This document shows positions 54,549-64,000 of a stretch of DNA of 64,000 nt, in pieces. Source of the DNA: Ahaetulla prasina (lineage: Eukaryota > Chordata > Lepidosauria > Squamata > Colubridae); the NCBI RefSeq assembly GCF_028640845.1, contig NC_080546.1:73079051-73143050 (forward strand). The letters run 5' to 3'. The translations under genes and the position numbers were made by a program. Under the pieces are notes generated by a model, which did not search any database, was not told the DNA's origin, and worked only from the letters and a program-made list of their open reading frames with translations. Every line of letters begins with the position of its first letter. The stretch's first letter is position 1.

Positions 54549-55162
54549 TGGGATGCAGTGGCTCAGTGGCTAAGATGCTGAGCTTGTCGAGTGAAAGGTC
54601 GGCAGTTTAGTGGTTCAAATCCCTAGTGCCGTGTAACAGGGTGAGCTCCCATTATTTATCCCAGGTTCTGCCAACCTAACAGTTCGAAAGCACATAAAAA
54701 GCGCAAGTAGAAAAATAGGGACCACTTTTGGTGGGAAGGCAGGGGTGAAATCCAGTAGGTTCTGACAGGTTCTGGAGAACTGGTAGTGGAAATTTTGAGT
54801 AGTTCAGAGAACCAGTAGTGGAAAGTTTAAGTAGTTCAGAGAATCGGCAAATACCACCTTTGGCTGGTCCCAGAGTGGAGGGGAAATGGAGATTTTGCAG
54901 TATCCTTCCCCTGCTATGACCACCAAGCCACACCCACCAAGCCATGCTCACCCAGACACATCACGCCCACCAAGCCACGCCCACAGAACCAGTAGTAAAA
55001 AAAATTGAATTTCACCACTGTGGGAAGGTAACAGCATTCCATACACCTTTGGCTTTTAGTCGTGCCAGCCACATGACCACGGAGATGTCTTCAGACAGTG
55101 CTGGCTCTTCAGCTTTGAAATGGAGATGAGCACTGCTCCCTAGAGTCGAGAACGACTAGCAC
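54549..55162 (+). mobile_element. Sauria-type SINE split by a hAT MITE
   Basis: The head GGATGCAGTGGCTCAGTGG and body run to GGTGGGAAGG, break for the MITE at 54740-55020, and resume. The 3' end is lost where the L2 tail begins at 55163 (AGCACATATTTATTTA). Confidence 0.88.
54740..55020. mobile_element. hAT MITE nested in SINE
   Basis: Starts CAGGGGTGAAATCCAG, ends TTGAATTTCACCACTG, with perfect 8-bp duplication TGGGAAGG (54732-54739 and 55021-55028). Discounting it restores the SINE order GGTGGGAAGGTAACAGC seen in every other copy. Confidence 0.95.
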
Positions 55163-55315
55163 ATATTTATTTATTTATTTATTTATTTATTATTTAAATT
55201 TGTATACCGCCCTTCTCCCGAAGGACTCAGGGCGGTTCACAGCCAAGTAAAAAATGAAAATACATTATAGATACAATTAAAATACTAGTAAAAAACTTAT
55301 TTGAATTGGCCACAA

Positions 55316-56470
55316 TTAAAATTTAGAGATAAAACCCATTAAAAACCCATAACTTAAAAAAACTAACCCAGTCCAGCGCAGATAAATAAGTAAGTTTTGA
55401 GCTCGCGAAAGGTCTGGAGGTCCGGAAGTTGACGAAGTCCTGGGGAGTTCGTTCCAGAGGCGGGAGCCCCACAGAGAAGGCCCTTCCTGGGTGTCGCCAG
55501 ACGACACTGTCGTGCCGACGGCACCCTGAGGAGTCCCTCTCTGTGAGAGCGCACGGTCGGTGAGAGGTATTCGGTAGCAGCAGGCGGTCCCGTAAGTAAC
55601 CCGGCCCTATGCCATGGGCGCTTTAAAGACGCTCACCAACACCTTGAAGCGCACCCGAAGGCCACAGGTAGCCAGTGCAGCCTGCGCAGGATAGGTGTCA
55701 CTCGAGCCACGAGGGCTCCCTCTATCACCAGCAGCTGCATTCTGGACCAACTGCAGCCTCCGGATGCCCTTCAAGGGAGCCCCATGTAGAGAGCATTGCA
55801 GTAGTCCAGACGAGACGCCACAAGGGCGTGAGTGACTGTGCACAAGGCATCCCGGTCTAGAAAGGCGCAACTGGCGCACCAGGCGAACCTGGTGGAAAGC
55901 TCTCCTGAGACGGCCGTCAAATGATCTTCAAAAGACAGCCGTGCATCCAGGAGAACGCCCAAATTGCGCACCCTCTCCATCGGGGCCAATGACTCGCTCC
56001 CGACAGTCAGCCGCGGACTCAGCTGACTGTACCGGGATGCCGCATCCACAGCCACTCCGTCTTGGAGGATTGAGCTTGAGCCTGTTTCTCCCCATCCAGA
56101 CCCGTCGGCTTCCAAACACCGGGACAGCACTTGATAGCTTCATTGGGGTGGCCCGTGTGGAAAAGTACAGCTGGGTGTCATCAGCGTACAGCTGGTACCT
56201 CACACCAAGCCACTGATGATCTCACCCAGCGGCTTCATATAGATGTTGAACAGAAGGCGAGAGAATCGACCCCGCGGCACCCCACAAGTGAGGCGCCGGG
56301 TGCGACCTCTGCCCCCGTCAACACCGTCTGCGACGGTCGGAGAGATAGGAGGAGAACCACCGATAAACGGTGCCTCCACTCCCAATCCTCCAACCGGCGC
56401 AGCAGGATACCATGGTCGATGGTATCAAAAGCCGCTGAGAGGTCTAATAGGACCAGGGCAGAGGAATAAC
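55316..56470 (-). pseudogene. L2 reverse transcriptase, C-terminal half
   Basis: Successive frames carry GRFSRLLFNIYMKPLGEIIS (56200-56385), the catalytic YADDTQLYF near 56177-56188 (55928-56203), VRNLGVLLDARLSFEDHLTA and SRLDYCNALYMGLP (55771-56130), then SHREGLLRVPSARQCRLATP (55363-55554). At least four frame changes separate them. The order of motifs is that of an L2 protein, so only small insertions and deletions are involved. Confidence 0.85.
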
Positions 56471-57515
56471 CCCATCCCTGGCCCTCCAGAGATCATCCAC
56501 CAACGCGACCAAAGCCGTCTCAGTGCTGTAACCGGGTCGGAAGCCGGACTGGAACGGGTCCAGATAGACAGTTTCCTCCAGGTGCAGGGGAAACTGAAAT
56601 GCCACCATACTCTCTACAACCTTCGCCGCGAAGCGAAGGTTGGAGACCGGACGATAATTACCTAAAACAGCCGGGTCCAGGAAGGCTTCTTGAGGAGGGG
56701 TCTCACCACCGCCTCTTTCAAGGCGGCCGGAAAGACTCCTCCAACAAGGAAGCACTGTAATCCCCTGGAGCCAGCCTCGTGTCACCTCCTGAGTGGCCAG
56801 CACCAGCCAGGAGGGGCACGGGTCCAGTAAACACGTGGTGGCATTCAATCTACCCAGCAACCTGTCCATGTCCTCGGGAGTCACAGGGTCAAACTCATCC
56901 CAAACAACATCACCAAGACCGCCCTCAGATACCCCGTCTGAATCGCCACAATTTTGGTCCAGACCGTCCCTAAGCTGAACGATTTTATCGTATAGATAAC
57001 CGTTAAACTCCTCAGCACGTCCCCGCAACGGGTCATCCCGCCCCCCCTGGTGAAGGAGGGAGCGGGTCACCCGAAACAGGGCAGCTGGGCGGTTATCTGC
57101 CGACGCAATGAGGGAGGAGGCGTAGGAACGCCTCGCTTCCCTCAGTGCCACTAGGTAGGTCCTAGTATAGGATCTAACTAGTGTCCGATCAGCCTCTGAA
57201 CGGCTGGACCTCCAGGAACTCTCTAGGCGTCTTCTCCGGCGTTTCATCCCCCTCAGCTCCTCGGAGAACCAAGGAGCCGGTTGGGATCTGCGCCGGGTCA
57301 GAGGCCGCAAAGGCACGACACGGTCTAAAGCCCCAGCCGCAGCCCGTTCCCAGGCTGCAGCTAGTTCCTCTGCCGTGCCGTGAGCCAGACCCTCAGGAAG
57401 TGGCCCAAGCTCCGTCCGAAACCTCTCTGGGTCCATCAGGCGCCTGGGGCGGGACCATCGTAATGGTTCCGTCTCCCTGCGGTGTTGGGTAGCGGTCAGG
57501 AAGTCCAGGCGAAGG
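56470..57515 (-). pseudogene. L2 reverse transcriptase, N-terminal half
   Basis: An open stretch of about 350 codons. It holds the linker between endonuclease and RT (WERAAAGALDRVVPLRPLTR, PAPWFSEELRGMKRRRRRLE, REARRSYASSLIASA). Then come the first RT motifs: TTCLLDPCPSWLV, FLDPAVLGNYRPVSNLRFAA, KVVESMV and DPFQSGFRPGYSTETALVAL. It lies just downstream of the endonuclease frame, shifted by one frame near 57515. Confidence 0.88.
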
Positions 57516-58349
57516 AGAGTGATCTGACCATGACAAAGGTTCAATGACTATTTCCTTTAAGTCCAGATCTCTCAACCACTGACCAGAGACAAAAATCAGG
57601 TCCAGTGTGCCTCCCCCGATGTGAGTGGGGCCATCCACTACTTGAGTCAGGTCCAAGGCCGTCATGGAGGCCAAGAACTCCCGAGCTACCGTCGATGACG
57701 AGCCGGCAGATGGCAAGTTAAAGTCCCCCATGACTAAAAGTCTGGGGGTCTCCACTGCCACCCCGGCAAGCACCTCCAGGAGCTCGGGCAGGGCAGCTGT
57801 CACGCAGCAAGGAGCCAGGTACGCGACCAGCAAGCCCATCTGACATCTATGACCCCACCTCACAAAGAGGGATTCACACCCGGCAATCTGAGGTACAGTG
57901 GTCTCCCTCGGCTCTAGACTCTCTTTAATAGCAACCGCCACCCCTCCACCCCTACCCTGGGCCCTCGGCTGATGGAATGCACGGAAACCCGGTGGGCACA
58001 TCTCGACCAGGGGCACACCCCCTTCAGTGCCCAACCAGGTCTCCGTAACGCCTATAATATCCGTGGCACCCCCCTGAATCAGATCATGTATTAGGGGGGC
58101 CTTATTGGCCACGGACCGTGCGTTGCATAACATCAGACACAGGCCCAGGCTCTGAGGGTCTTGACCATCCGGGGAACGGGAGAAGTCAGGGGGATCGGGG
58201 CACGCGATCGCCTGCAGACATCGAACGTGTGACCCCCTATGTCGATACGATCCCCCCCTTCCGCCATATCTGCCCCTCCCACTTACCGTGCAAATGGACT
58301 CACCCTCACACAAAGGAACACACTCCCCCCCCATAACCTCCGAACCCAT
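57516..58349 (-). pseudogene. L2 APE-type endonuclease
   Basis: The N-terminal domain that nicks target DNA. Visible motifs in order: [20 protein letters not shown] (residues ~73-92), [11 protein letters not shown] (~98, with the metal-binding Glu), [21 protein letters not shown] (Asp/Asn pair), [11 protein letters not shown] and the catalytic WSDHS (~273-277). The start at 58349 is the first methionine in frame, but the true start is uncertain. The frame runs on to 57393 off-frame after WSDHS, so one shift separates it from the reverse transcriptase. Confidence 0.88.
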
Positions 58350-58500
58350 TTGATAGTCGCCACGAGCATGCGCTGGAACTGGTTTCCTCCCGACGGGCTA
58401 CCCCTCACCCACCCTAACCTCCCACCCCACCCGACACTACCTCCCCTCCAACCCAGACCCGTCAGTTCCCACCTCCCTTAAAATTCCCATTAAAATTCCC

Positions 58501-58689
58501 TTTAAAACAAGGAATAATAAGAATTGAGAATATTTTAATTACATTTTTTGGTTTCTTTCCTTGCTCATTTTAGAATAGAAGCAAAGCTGAAGGTACTCAG
58601 TTATGTGAACATGATTTATTAATTCACAGTAAAGGCAGTCAGTGTAATATTTAAGCTGTTGCACAGATGGTAAGGATTCCTTGGTTGAA
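58501..58689. other. No recognised feature
   Basis: AT-rich spacer between L2 and the composite repeat. Confidence 0.4.
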
Positions 58690-59010
58690 GTCCACATTCA
58701 GAAAAGTTCACCTGGTAAGAGAGAGAGAGAGAGAGAGGGAGGGAGGGAGGGAGGGAGGAAAAAGGAGAGGAAGAAAGGACTACAAACCTGGCACTAGATG
58801 CAGCTTCAGAGGATAATCCAGGGCTGGAAGGGACCTGGAGGTCATCTAGTCCAACCCTGCTCCAGTAGGACATTGTTAGTGAGTTTCTGTCTTTTGATTC
58901 CCCAGTCACATAGCCACGCCCACCCAGTCACATGACACCCCCCACAAAGGCACACCCACCAAGCCATGCTCACAGAACCAGTAGAAAAGAAATTTAGATT
59001 TCACCACTAA
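58690..59010 (-). mobile_element. Composite hAT-end/CR1-end repeat, inverted
   Basis: Inverted counterpart of 37103-37380: GCTTCAGAGGATAATCC, then GGAGGTCATCTAGTCCAACC, AGTGAGTTTCTGTCTTTTGA and the hAT-type end AGATTTCACCACT. A GA and GGGA microsatellite lies at 58717-58758. Confidence 0.65.
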
Positions 59011-59026
59011 TATATATGCATGCATA

Positions 59027-59050
59027 CACATACACACACACACACACACA
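59027..59050 (+). repeat. (CA)n microsatellite at duplication edge
   Basis: The left edge of the duplicated block lies within this run. The second copy starts in a similar CA run (62911-62929). Confidence 0.9.
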
Positions 59051-60121
59051 TCAAAATATTGACCTGTATTACTTTCCTATGTGGAGTTTACAAAAGAGAC
59101 TTGTTATGCTTTGAAGAAATTTGTGAAAAGAAACAATGAAGAAATGAAAAAAAGTCAAATTCTAAGGCAATATTTGAAGGGACTAAAGATCACAATTGTT
59201 AAAAATAAAGGAAGGAATATAGAGTTGGTTTATTTGATTAGGTTTAAAATACGCATATTGTTATCTCTGGCAACCATTAATGGAATTTTGCTGATCAGGA
59301 CCGAACAATGAGGCTTTAACAATTTGTTTATAGATAAAAGATGGGACATGGGAGGAAGAGATCATTTGTTGCATTTTAAGAGACGACGATATTACAATTT
59401 TGTACTTGTGATAAAAGCAGAAATTTCATTATATATTTTTTCTTTACTATATTCTTTCCTTTCCTTTTGTGCTTTTCTCTTTTTTCTTTTCTAAACTTTC
59501 TCTTTTTTCTTTTTCTTTTTAGTTTGTATTAGTTTTATTTTTTAATTGTATTTTTAATAAAATTACAGTACTATATAAATAGCTGTTTCTGAATTTGGGG
59601 TTTTATTTTTGTTTTAATTTAGGAGTGTACCAAATTTACCTTTTTCCATATTCCAGCAAAAGTGAAGAATTAAGTAAAGTGTGAAAATTGCTTTACAATA
59701 TCAGATCTGCCTACAGTTTCTGGATCTCATATAGCATCTTACTACAACCTTAGCATCCATCATACCATATGTATCGGTGTTGATTAGAGCTACCATATTC
59801 AGGCTAAAAAATATTTTTTTTCTGTCATCTGATAGTTATCTGGATCCTTGTGGCCAGACATCCAGGACACACACACAGAGGGAGATACATAATTGTTATA
59901 TGTATAATTTCACTTCCTTGAATTCCAAACCAGAATAACCACAGCTGAGAGTTTTGGGAGATAGAATGTAAATGTCTGAAGACAAATTAGCTTCAGGGAG
60001 AGCTATAATAAGTGATTTGTCACAAAGAAAATGCTTGCCTATCTTAAAAATGTGTCTTAGTAGCTTATCTACCTTTTAACTTCATTTTAATCTGAAGGAA
60101 CAGCACTGAAGCAAACACTTG
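59051..60121 (+). repeat. 1,071-bp direct repeat, copy 1
   Basis: Aligns base for base with 62930-64000 at a constant offset of 3,879, with only a handful of substitutions seen (for example near 59374, 59448, 59493 and 59928). Contains a 76-codon frame (59081-59311, MEFTKETCYALKKFVKRNNE) present in both copies but without known domain, a T/C-rich tract and a TTTTAATAAAAT signal. It may be a LINE 3' end; not identified. Confidence 0.95.
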
Positions 60122-60534
60122 GGCAAGACCTATACTTCTTTATAAGATTCAGTGCTGGTCATATTCATCCTGCTGCCACCCCCTGTAATCTGGATAATAA
60201 GTAATATCTTCAACAGTACTCAGATACATATTCTAAATCCATTAAACATAATTATCTGCTTTTAGATGAAATATCTGGCTTTGATCTTGATCTACAGTGT
60301 AACCCATGCTGTATTCTGAGTTAGGTGATTAGTGGGCATCCTTTTCAATTCTAGGAGCCCATACAACTCTAATGATCTTGCAGGGCTACGCAGAGACTCT
60401 TCTTAATGAAGCAATGAAAGAGAGAACTTCGTATCTTATTAAAAAAGATGTGCAGTGTATTTTGATTATATAAGGATCAGCAAATCTGGGCAATTTTTGG
60501 AGCAAAACTATAGATATGAACCAAATCCATACAT
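60122..60534. other. No recognised feature
   Basis: Unassigned. If the region is a tandem unit, this stretch should recur beyond the right edge of the window. Confidence 0.4.
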
Positions 60535-60568
60535 ATACATATATATACATACATACATACATATATAT
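60535..60568. repeat. TACA/TA microsatellite
   Basis: Joins the end of the Penelope-like element, as at 40205. Confidence 0.85.
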
Positions 60569-60664
60569 ATATATTTGTTTTCTGAGGTTTTCGGGGGGGT
60601 TTGTATGTAGGTCTTTGGTTATTCGGGTTTTCTCCCGCATAAAATTGGAAGTGTCTTGGCGACA

Positions 60665-60694
60665 TTTCAACGAAGTCTCATTTGTCATCTTCAG
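60665..60694 (-). ncRNA. Hammerhead-like core near Penelope 3' end
   Basis: On the minus strand CTGAAGA (60688-60694) is followed 19 nt later by GAAA (60665-60668) and TGTCGCC. The spacing suits a hammerhead core with a weak stem II (GAC..AA...TT..GTT). Stem III is poor and the cleavage triplet is not clear, so this is a degenerate candidate. Penelope-like elements are known to carry such motifs in their terminal regions. Confidence 0.35.
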
Positions 60695-60755
60695 GCCTCA
60701 GCTTCGTGCTTCTGGGAGCAATGTGTGATTGCAGCTGTTTCTTCCTTTTTAACTG

Positions 60756-61004
60756 CTAGTGGGGGTTTGAATTGATTGGGTGGGAGCTTGGCTGTGCTCT
60801 GATTGGATGGGGTTTTTTTGTGCTCTGATTGGCTGGGGGTGTGTCCTGTTTGGGTGGGGGCTTGGTTGTGCTCAGATTAGTTTGAGCTGCAGGGGGATTT
60901 GAGCTGGTGAGCTGCATTGCTGTTGTTTGGCTTTGTGGTCGTGCTACATCTTCATAGTGGGTGTCAGTCTGCTGCATGAATGGATTGGAGGGGTTTGAAA
61001 TGGC
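60756..61004 (-). pseudogene. Penelope C-terminal extension
   Basis: A frame reading HYEDVARPQSQTTAMQLTSS and Pro/Thr-rich PPPKQDTPPANQSTKKPHP continues the protein after a frame change or stop near 61000. Low complexity, function unknown. Confidence 0.5.
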
Positions 61005-62152
61005 TAATGATGCAGCTGCGGTCTGGCTTCTGGTCCTTGGTCGTGCTTTATCATCAGTGTGGGTTTGGGTCTGCTTTCAGGGTGGATGTGTAGTGGTGAC
61101 ATCCTGTGTGGACCTCGTGAGTGTGGGTCTGGTGTCATTCCTGTGTTAGGGACTCGTTTGTCAATAAGGGCAAGTTTCCAAATGGCTGGCAGGCGGGCGG
61201 TATCATCTCGTTTGTTCATGCTGTGTGGGCGTTTTTCTATCTCAATGGCTTCTCTGATTATTCTGTTGTTAAAGTGTTCAGTTTTGGCGATAGTTCTGGT
61301 CTTTTTAAAGTCAATATCATGTCCTGTGACTTTAAAGTGTTGGGCCAGGGAAGAAGTTGGTTCCTCTTTTTTGAATGAGTTCTTGTGTTCTTCAATGCGT
61401 GCACTTATTCTTCTGTTGGTTTGTCCGATGTATGTGGTGGGGCAGGCAGTGCATGGGATTTCATATACTCCTTGATTTTCTAACTCAATTTTGTCTTTGG
61501 GGTTTCTTAGGATGGTGGATATTTTTTGGTTTGTGCAGAATGCTGTCTTGATGTTGTGTTTGTGGAGGATCTTGCTGATTCTGTCTGTGGTGCCTTTTAT
61601 ATATGGGAGGAGGGCTGTGCCGTTTTCTTGTTCTCTGTCTTGGATTTTAGTGGGGGGTTCTTTTTGGATTAGTTTGGTAATCTTATTTCTTTGGAATCCA
61701 TTGGATGTTAGTACGTTTGTGAGAGTGTGTAGTTCGGTTTTTAGGTGTTGTTCGTCAGCTAAGCATTTTGTTCTGGAGATGAGTGTCTTGACTACGGAGT
61801 TGATCTGTGCTGGGTGGTGGTGTAAGAGTGCGTGCAGATAGCGGTTAGTGTGTGTTTTCTTCTGGTAGATGGTGTGTCCTAGGGAGCCATTGGGTTTCCT
61901 GGAGACTAAGACATCTAGGAAGGAAAGTTGGTTGTTAACTTCTGTTTCCATGGTGAACTGTATTTTGGGGTGTAGGCTATTGAGGTGTGTGAGGAAGTTG
62001 TCAAGTTTTTCTTTCCCGTGTGGCCAGATTATGAAGGTGTCGTCTACGTATCTGAGCCAGAGTTTGGGTTTGTGGTCAGATTTTTCTAGAGCTTGGGTTT
62101 CAAAGTGTTCCATGTAGAGGTTAGCAATGACAGGTGAGAGGGGTGATCCCAT
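61004..62152 (-). pseudogene. Penelope RT C-part with GIY-YIG endonuclease
   Basis: An intact 382-codon frame. It begins with RT motif B (MGSPLSPVIANLYMEHFE, residues 1-18) and the catalytic YVDDTFIIW (YVDD at 35-38). The thumb follows (LSFLDVLVSRKPNGSLGHTI, 76-95). The GIY-YIG nuclease comes next: QGVYEIPCTACPTTYIGQTN (GVY ~228, YIG ~241), the following Arg-rich RRISARIEEHKNSF, HFKVTGHD and the Glu in REAIEIE (~301). It would use the endonuclease to nick target DNA and prime reverse transcription. The true start is upstream: continuous residues HCLSNTYFIYNGQKYKQIEG precede M1 in this frame. Confidence 0.9.
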
Positions 62153-62186
62153 GGGTGCTCCTTCTATTTGTTTGTATTTTTGTCCA

Positions 62187-62813
62187 TTATAGATGAAGTA
62201 TGTGTTGGATAGGCAGTGGTTGGTCAGATCTAGGATGTGCTTGGGGGTTATATTTGTTTTGGATAGCTGTCAAGGCTTCTTTGATTGGCACTTGGGTGAA
62301 GAGGGATATGACATCAAAGCTCACGAGTAGGTCGCTGGGCTGTAAGTTTTGTTTCTTTATGATCTCTATGAACTGGAATGAGTTATTTACGTGTGAGGCG
62401 ATGGATTCTGCATAGAGCTGTAGTTGTTTGGCGAGAAATTTGGCTAGGTTTTTTAGAGGTGAGCCTATGGAGCTGACTATGGGTCTGAGTGGGGTTCCTT
62501 CTTTGTGTATCTTGGGGAGACCATAGAGCTTAGGGCATCTGGATGATTTCTCTCTGGGAATGATTCTTTGTTGGATTTCTTCACTGATGGCGGAGGCTTT
62601 TATTTTGGATCTAGTGGTTCTTTCTAGGTAGGTGGTGGGGTCTGTTTTTAGGGGCTTGTATGCAGGGTCTTGGAGTAGGTTGGTTAATTTGGTCTGGTAG
62701 TCAGATGTGTTCATAACCACCATGGCGTTGCCCTTGTCTGCTGGTAGGATTATTATGCTGGTGTCTTTTTTCAGGTTAAGTAGTGCTGTCTGTTCCTCTT
62801 TGGGTAAGTTGCT
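62187..62813 (-). pseudogene. Penelope RT N-terminal part
   Basis: The frame carries IIILPADKGNAMVVMNTSDY, CPKLYGLPKIHKEGTPLRPI and SSIGSPLKNLAKFLAKQL, then LVSFDVISLFTQVPIKEAL (motif A with catalytic Asp). A one-frame shift near 62245-62256 separates it from the rest. The first residues of the open frame (62814-62933) come from the terminal repeat and the microsatellite, so the original N-terminus is lost. Confidence 0.88.
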
Positions 62814-62862
62814 TACAACCAAAGACCTACATACAAACACCCATGAAAACCTCAGAAAACAC

Positions 62863-62890
62863 ACACATATATATATACACATATACATAC

Positions 62891-62923
<33 letters not shown>

Positions 62924-62929
62924 CACACA
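62863..62929. repeat. CA/TA microsatellite
   Basis: Mixed CACA and TATA units between the Penelope terminal repeat and the second direct repeat. Confidence 0.9.
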
Positions 62930-64000
62930 TCAAAATATTGACCTGTATTACTTTCCTATGTGGAGTTTACAAAAGAGACTTGTTATGCTTTGAAGAAATT
63001 TGTGAAAAGAAACAATGAAGAAATGAAAAAAAGTCAAATTCTAAGGCAATATTTGAAGGGACTAAAGATCACAATTGTTAAAAATAAAGGAAGGAATATA
63101 GAGTTGGTTTATTTGATTAGGTTTAAAATACGCATATTGTTATCTCTGGCAACCATTAATGGAATTTTGCTGATCAGGACCGAACAATGAGGCTTTAACA
63201 ATTTGTTTATAGATAAAAGATGGGACATGGGAGGAAGAGATCATTTGTTGTATTTTAAGAGACGACGATATTACAATTTTGTACTTGTGATAAAAGCAGA
63301 AATTTCATTATATATTTTTTCTTTACTATATTTTTTCCTTTCCTTTTGTGCTTTTCTCTTTTTTCTTTTCTAGACTTTCTCTTTTTTCTTTTTCTTTTTA
63401 GTTTGTATTAGTTTTATTTTTTAATTATATTTTTAATAAAATTACAGTACTATATAAATAGCTGTTTCTGAATTTGGGGTTTTATTTTTGTTTTAATTTA
63501 GGAGTGTACCAAATTTACCTTTTTCCATATTCCAGCAAAAGTGAAGAATTAAGTAAAGTGTGAAAATTGCTTTACAATATCAGATCTGCCTACAGTTTCT
63601 GGATCTCATATAGCATCTTACTACAACCTTAGCATCCATCATACCATATGTATCGGTGTTGATTAGAGCTACCATATTCAGGCTAAAAAAAATTTTTTTT
63701 CTGTCATCTGATAGTTATCTGGATCCTTGTGGCCAGACATCCAGGACACACACACAGAGGGAGATACATAATTGTTATATGTATAATTTCACTTCCTTGA
63801 ATTCCGAACCAGAATAACCACAGCTGAGAGTTTTGGGAGATAGAATGTAAATGTCTGAAGACAAATTAGCTTCAGGGAGAGCTATAATAAGTGATTTGTC
63901 ACAAAGAAAATGCTTGCCTATCTTAAAAATGTGTCTTAGTAGCTTATCTACCTTTTAACTTCATTTTAATCTGAAGGAACAGCACTGAAGCAAACACTTG
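62930..64000 (+). repeat. 1,071-bp direct repeat, copy 2
   Basis: Second copy of 59051-60121, reaching the window edge. It includes the same 76-codon frame at 62960-63190. Confidence 0.95.

Larger units (their letters stand above)
55163..58500 (-). mobile_element. L2-clade LINE, near full length
   Basis: The 3' tail (ATTT)n is at 55163-55195, then the inverted end ATACCGCCCTTCTCCCGAAG. Upstream follow a reverse transcriptase and an APE endonuclease, about 3.3 kb in all, ending in a C/T-rich 5' region near 58380-58500. The element is rich in G and C. Several frame shifts break the protein. The copy at 4545-6472 is its close relative. Confidence 0.88.
60569..62862 (-). mobile_element. Penelope-like element, 5'-truncated
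   Basis: Encodes a Penelope-type reverse transcriptase fused to a GIY-YIG endonuclease on the minus strand. Both termini carry the same ~45-bp sequence in opposite orientation: TGTTTTCTGAGGTTTTC..TTTGTATGTAGGTCTTTGGTT at 60569-60620, inverted at 62817-62862. A further copy of the terminal repeat lies at 40143-40204. The first coding part is missing. Confidence 0.9.

Noticed and set aside
57181..57492. Plus-strand frames opposite the L2 proteins (also 5214-5692, 55941-56665)
   Set aside because: They are the opposite strand of L2 reverse transcriptase, whose motifs fix the minus strand as coding.
59081..59311. 76-codon frame kept in both direct-repeat copies
   Set aside because: The copies are too similar for conservation to mean anything, and no domain is recognised.
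61059..62117. Long plus-strand frames
   Set aside because: They lie opposite the Penelope protein and have no motifs of their own.

Overview
The window looks like 64 kb of non-genic squamate DNA, most probably from a snake. The evidence is its repeat content. There are tRNA-derived SINEs whose 3' ends carry the ACCTTT-type tail shared with BovB LINEs (Sauria SINE type). LINEs end in ATTCT or ATAG microsatellites, as described for the snake CR1-L3 group called Snake1. There are also BovB, CR1, L2, RTE and L1 fragments, many hAT-type MITEs, several solo LTRs and a Penelope-like element. Apart from a few GC-rich islands the DNA is AT-rich. No intact host protein gene or RNA gene was recognised. 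The best host-gene hint is one 57-bp exon-like segment at 21150-21206 (minus strand), which is weak. Almost every open reading frame is a fragment of a transposon protein.

Layout. 1-4.5 kb: a GC-rich 187-bp tandem repeat, then Sauria SINEs. 4.5-14.3 kb: four L2 pieces (one 1.9 kb long), a CR1-tailed SINE, an L2-tailed SINE, two hAT MITEs and an ATTCT microsatellite grown from a LINE tail. 15-20.1 kb: a Snake1 3' end and a 1.8-kb tandem duplication whose second copy has lost 527 bp. 20.3-25.3 kb: mostly unique sequence with a palindromic MITE and a MITE-in-MITE nest. 26.1-27.8 kb: a three-level nest (LTR > LINE > LTR) with target duplications. 28-31.4 kb: an old L2 copy broken up by younger insertions. 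31.5-43.2 kb: scattered LTRs, hAT MITEs, CR1, and paired hammerhead-like motifs. 44-48.6 kb: two Snake1 LINEs head to head, one holding a nested RT-coding LINE, with two overlapping LTRs between them. 49.7-51.1 kb: CR1 > hAT > solo LTR. 51.8-53.5 kb: RTE and L1 C-terminal ends. 54.5-58.5 kb: a SINE holding a hAT MITE, then a near full-length L2 with endonuclease and reverse transcriptase frames. 58.7-64 kb: a Penelope-like element (reverse transcriptase plus GIY-YIG endonuclease) lying between two near-identical 1,071-bp direct repeats, which suggests a 3,879-bp tandem unit running past the window end.

How the parts relate: the SINEs borrow LINE 3' tails (BovB, CR1 or L2), so the LINEs probably drove SINE spread. 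LINE tails seeded several of the microsatellites. The nested insertions, many with readable target-site duplications, give a relative order of activity. The label 'J1' below is used only here for one CR1/L2-group LINE family whose published name I cannot assign; 'family X' and 'LTR-A' to 'LTR-E' are likewise local labels.
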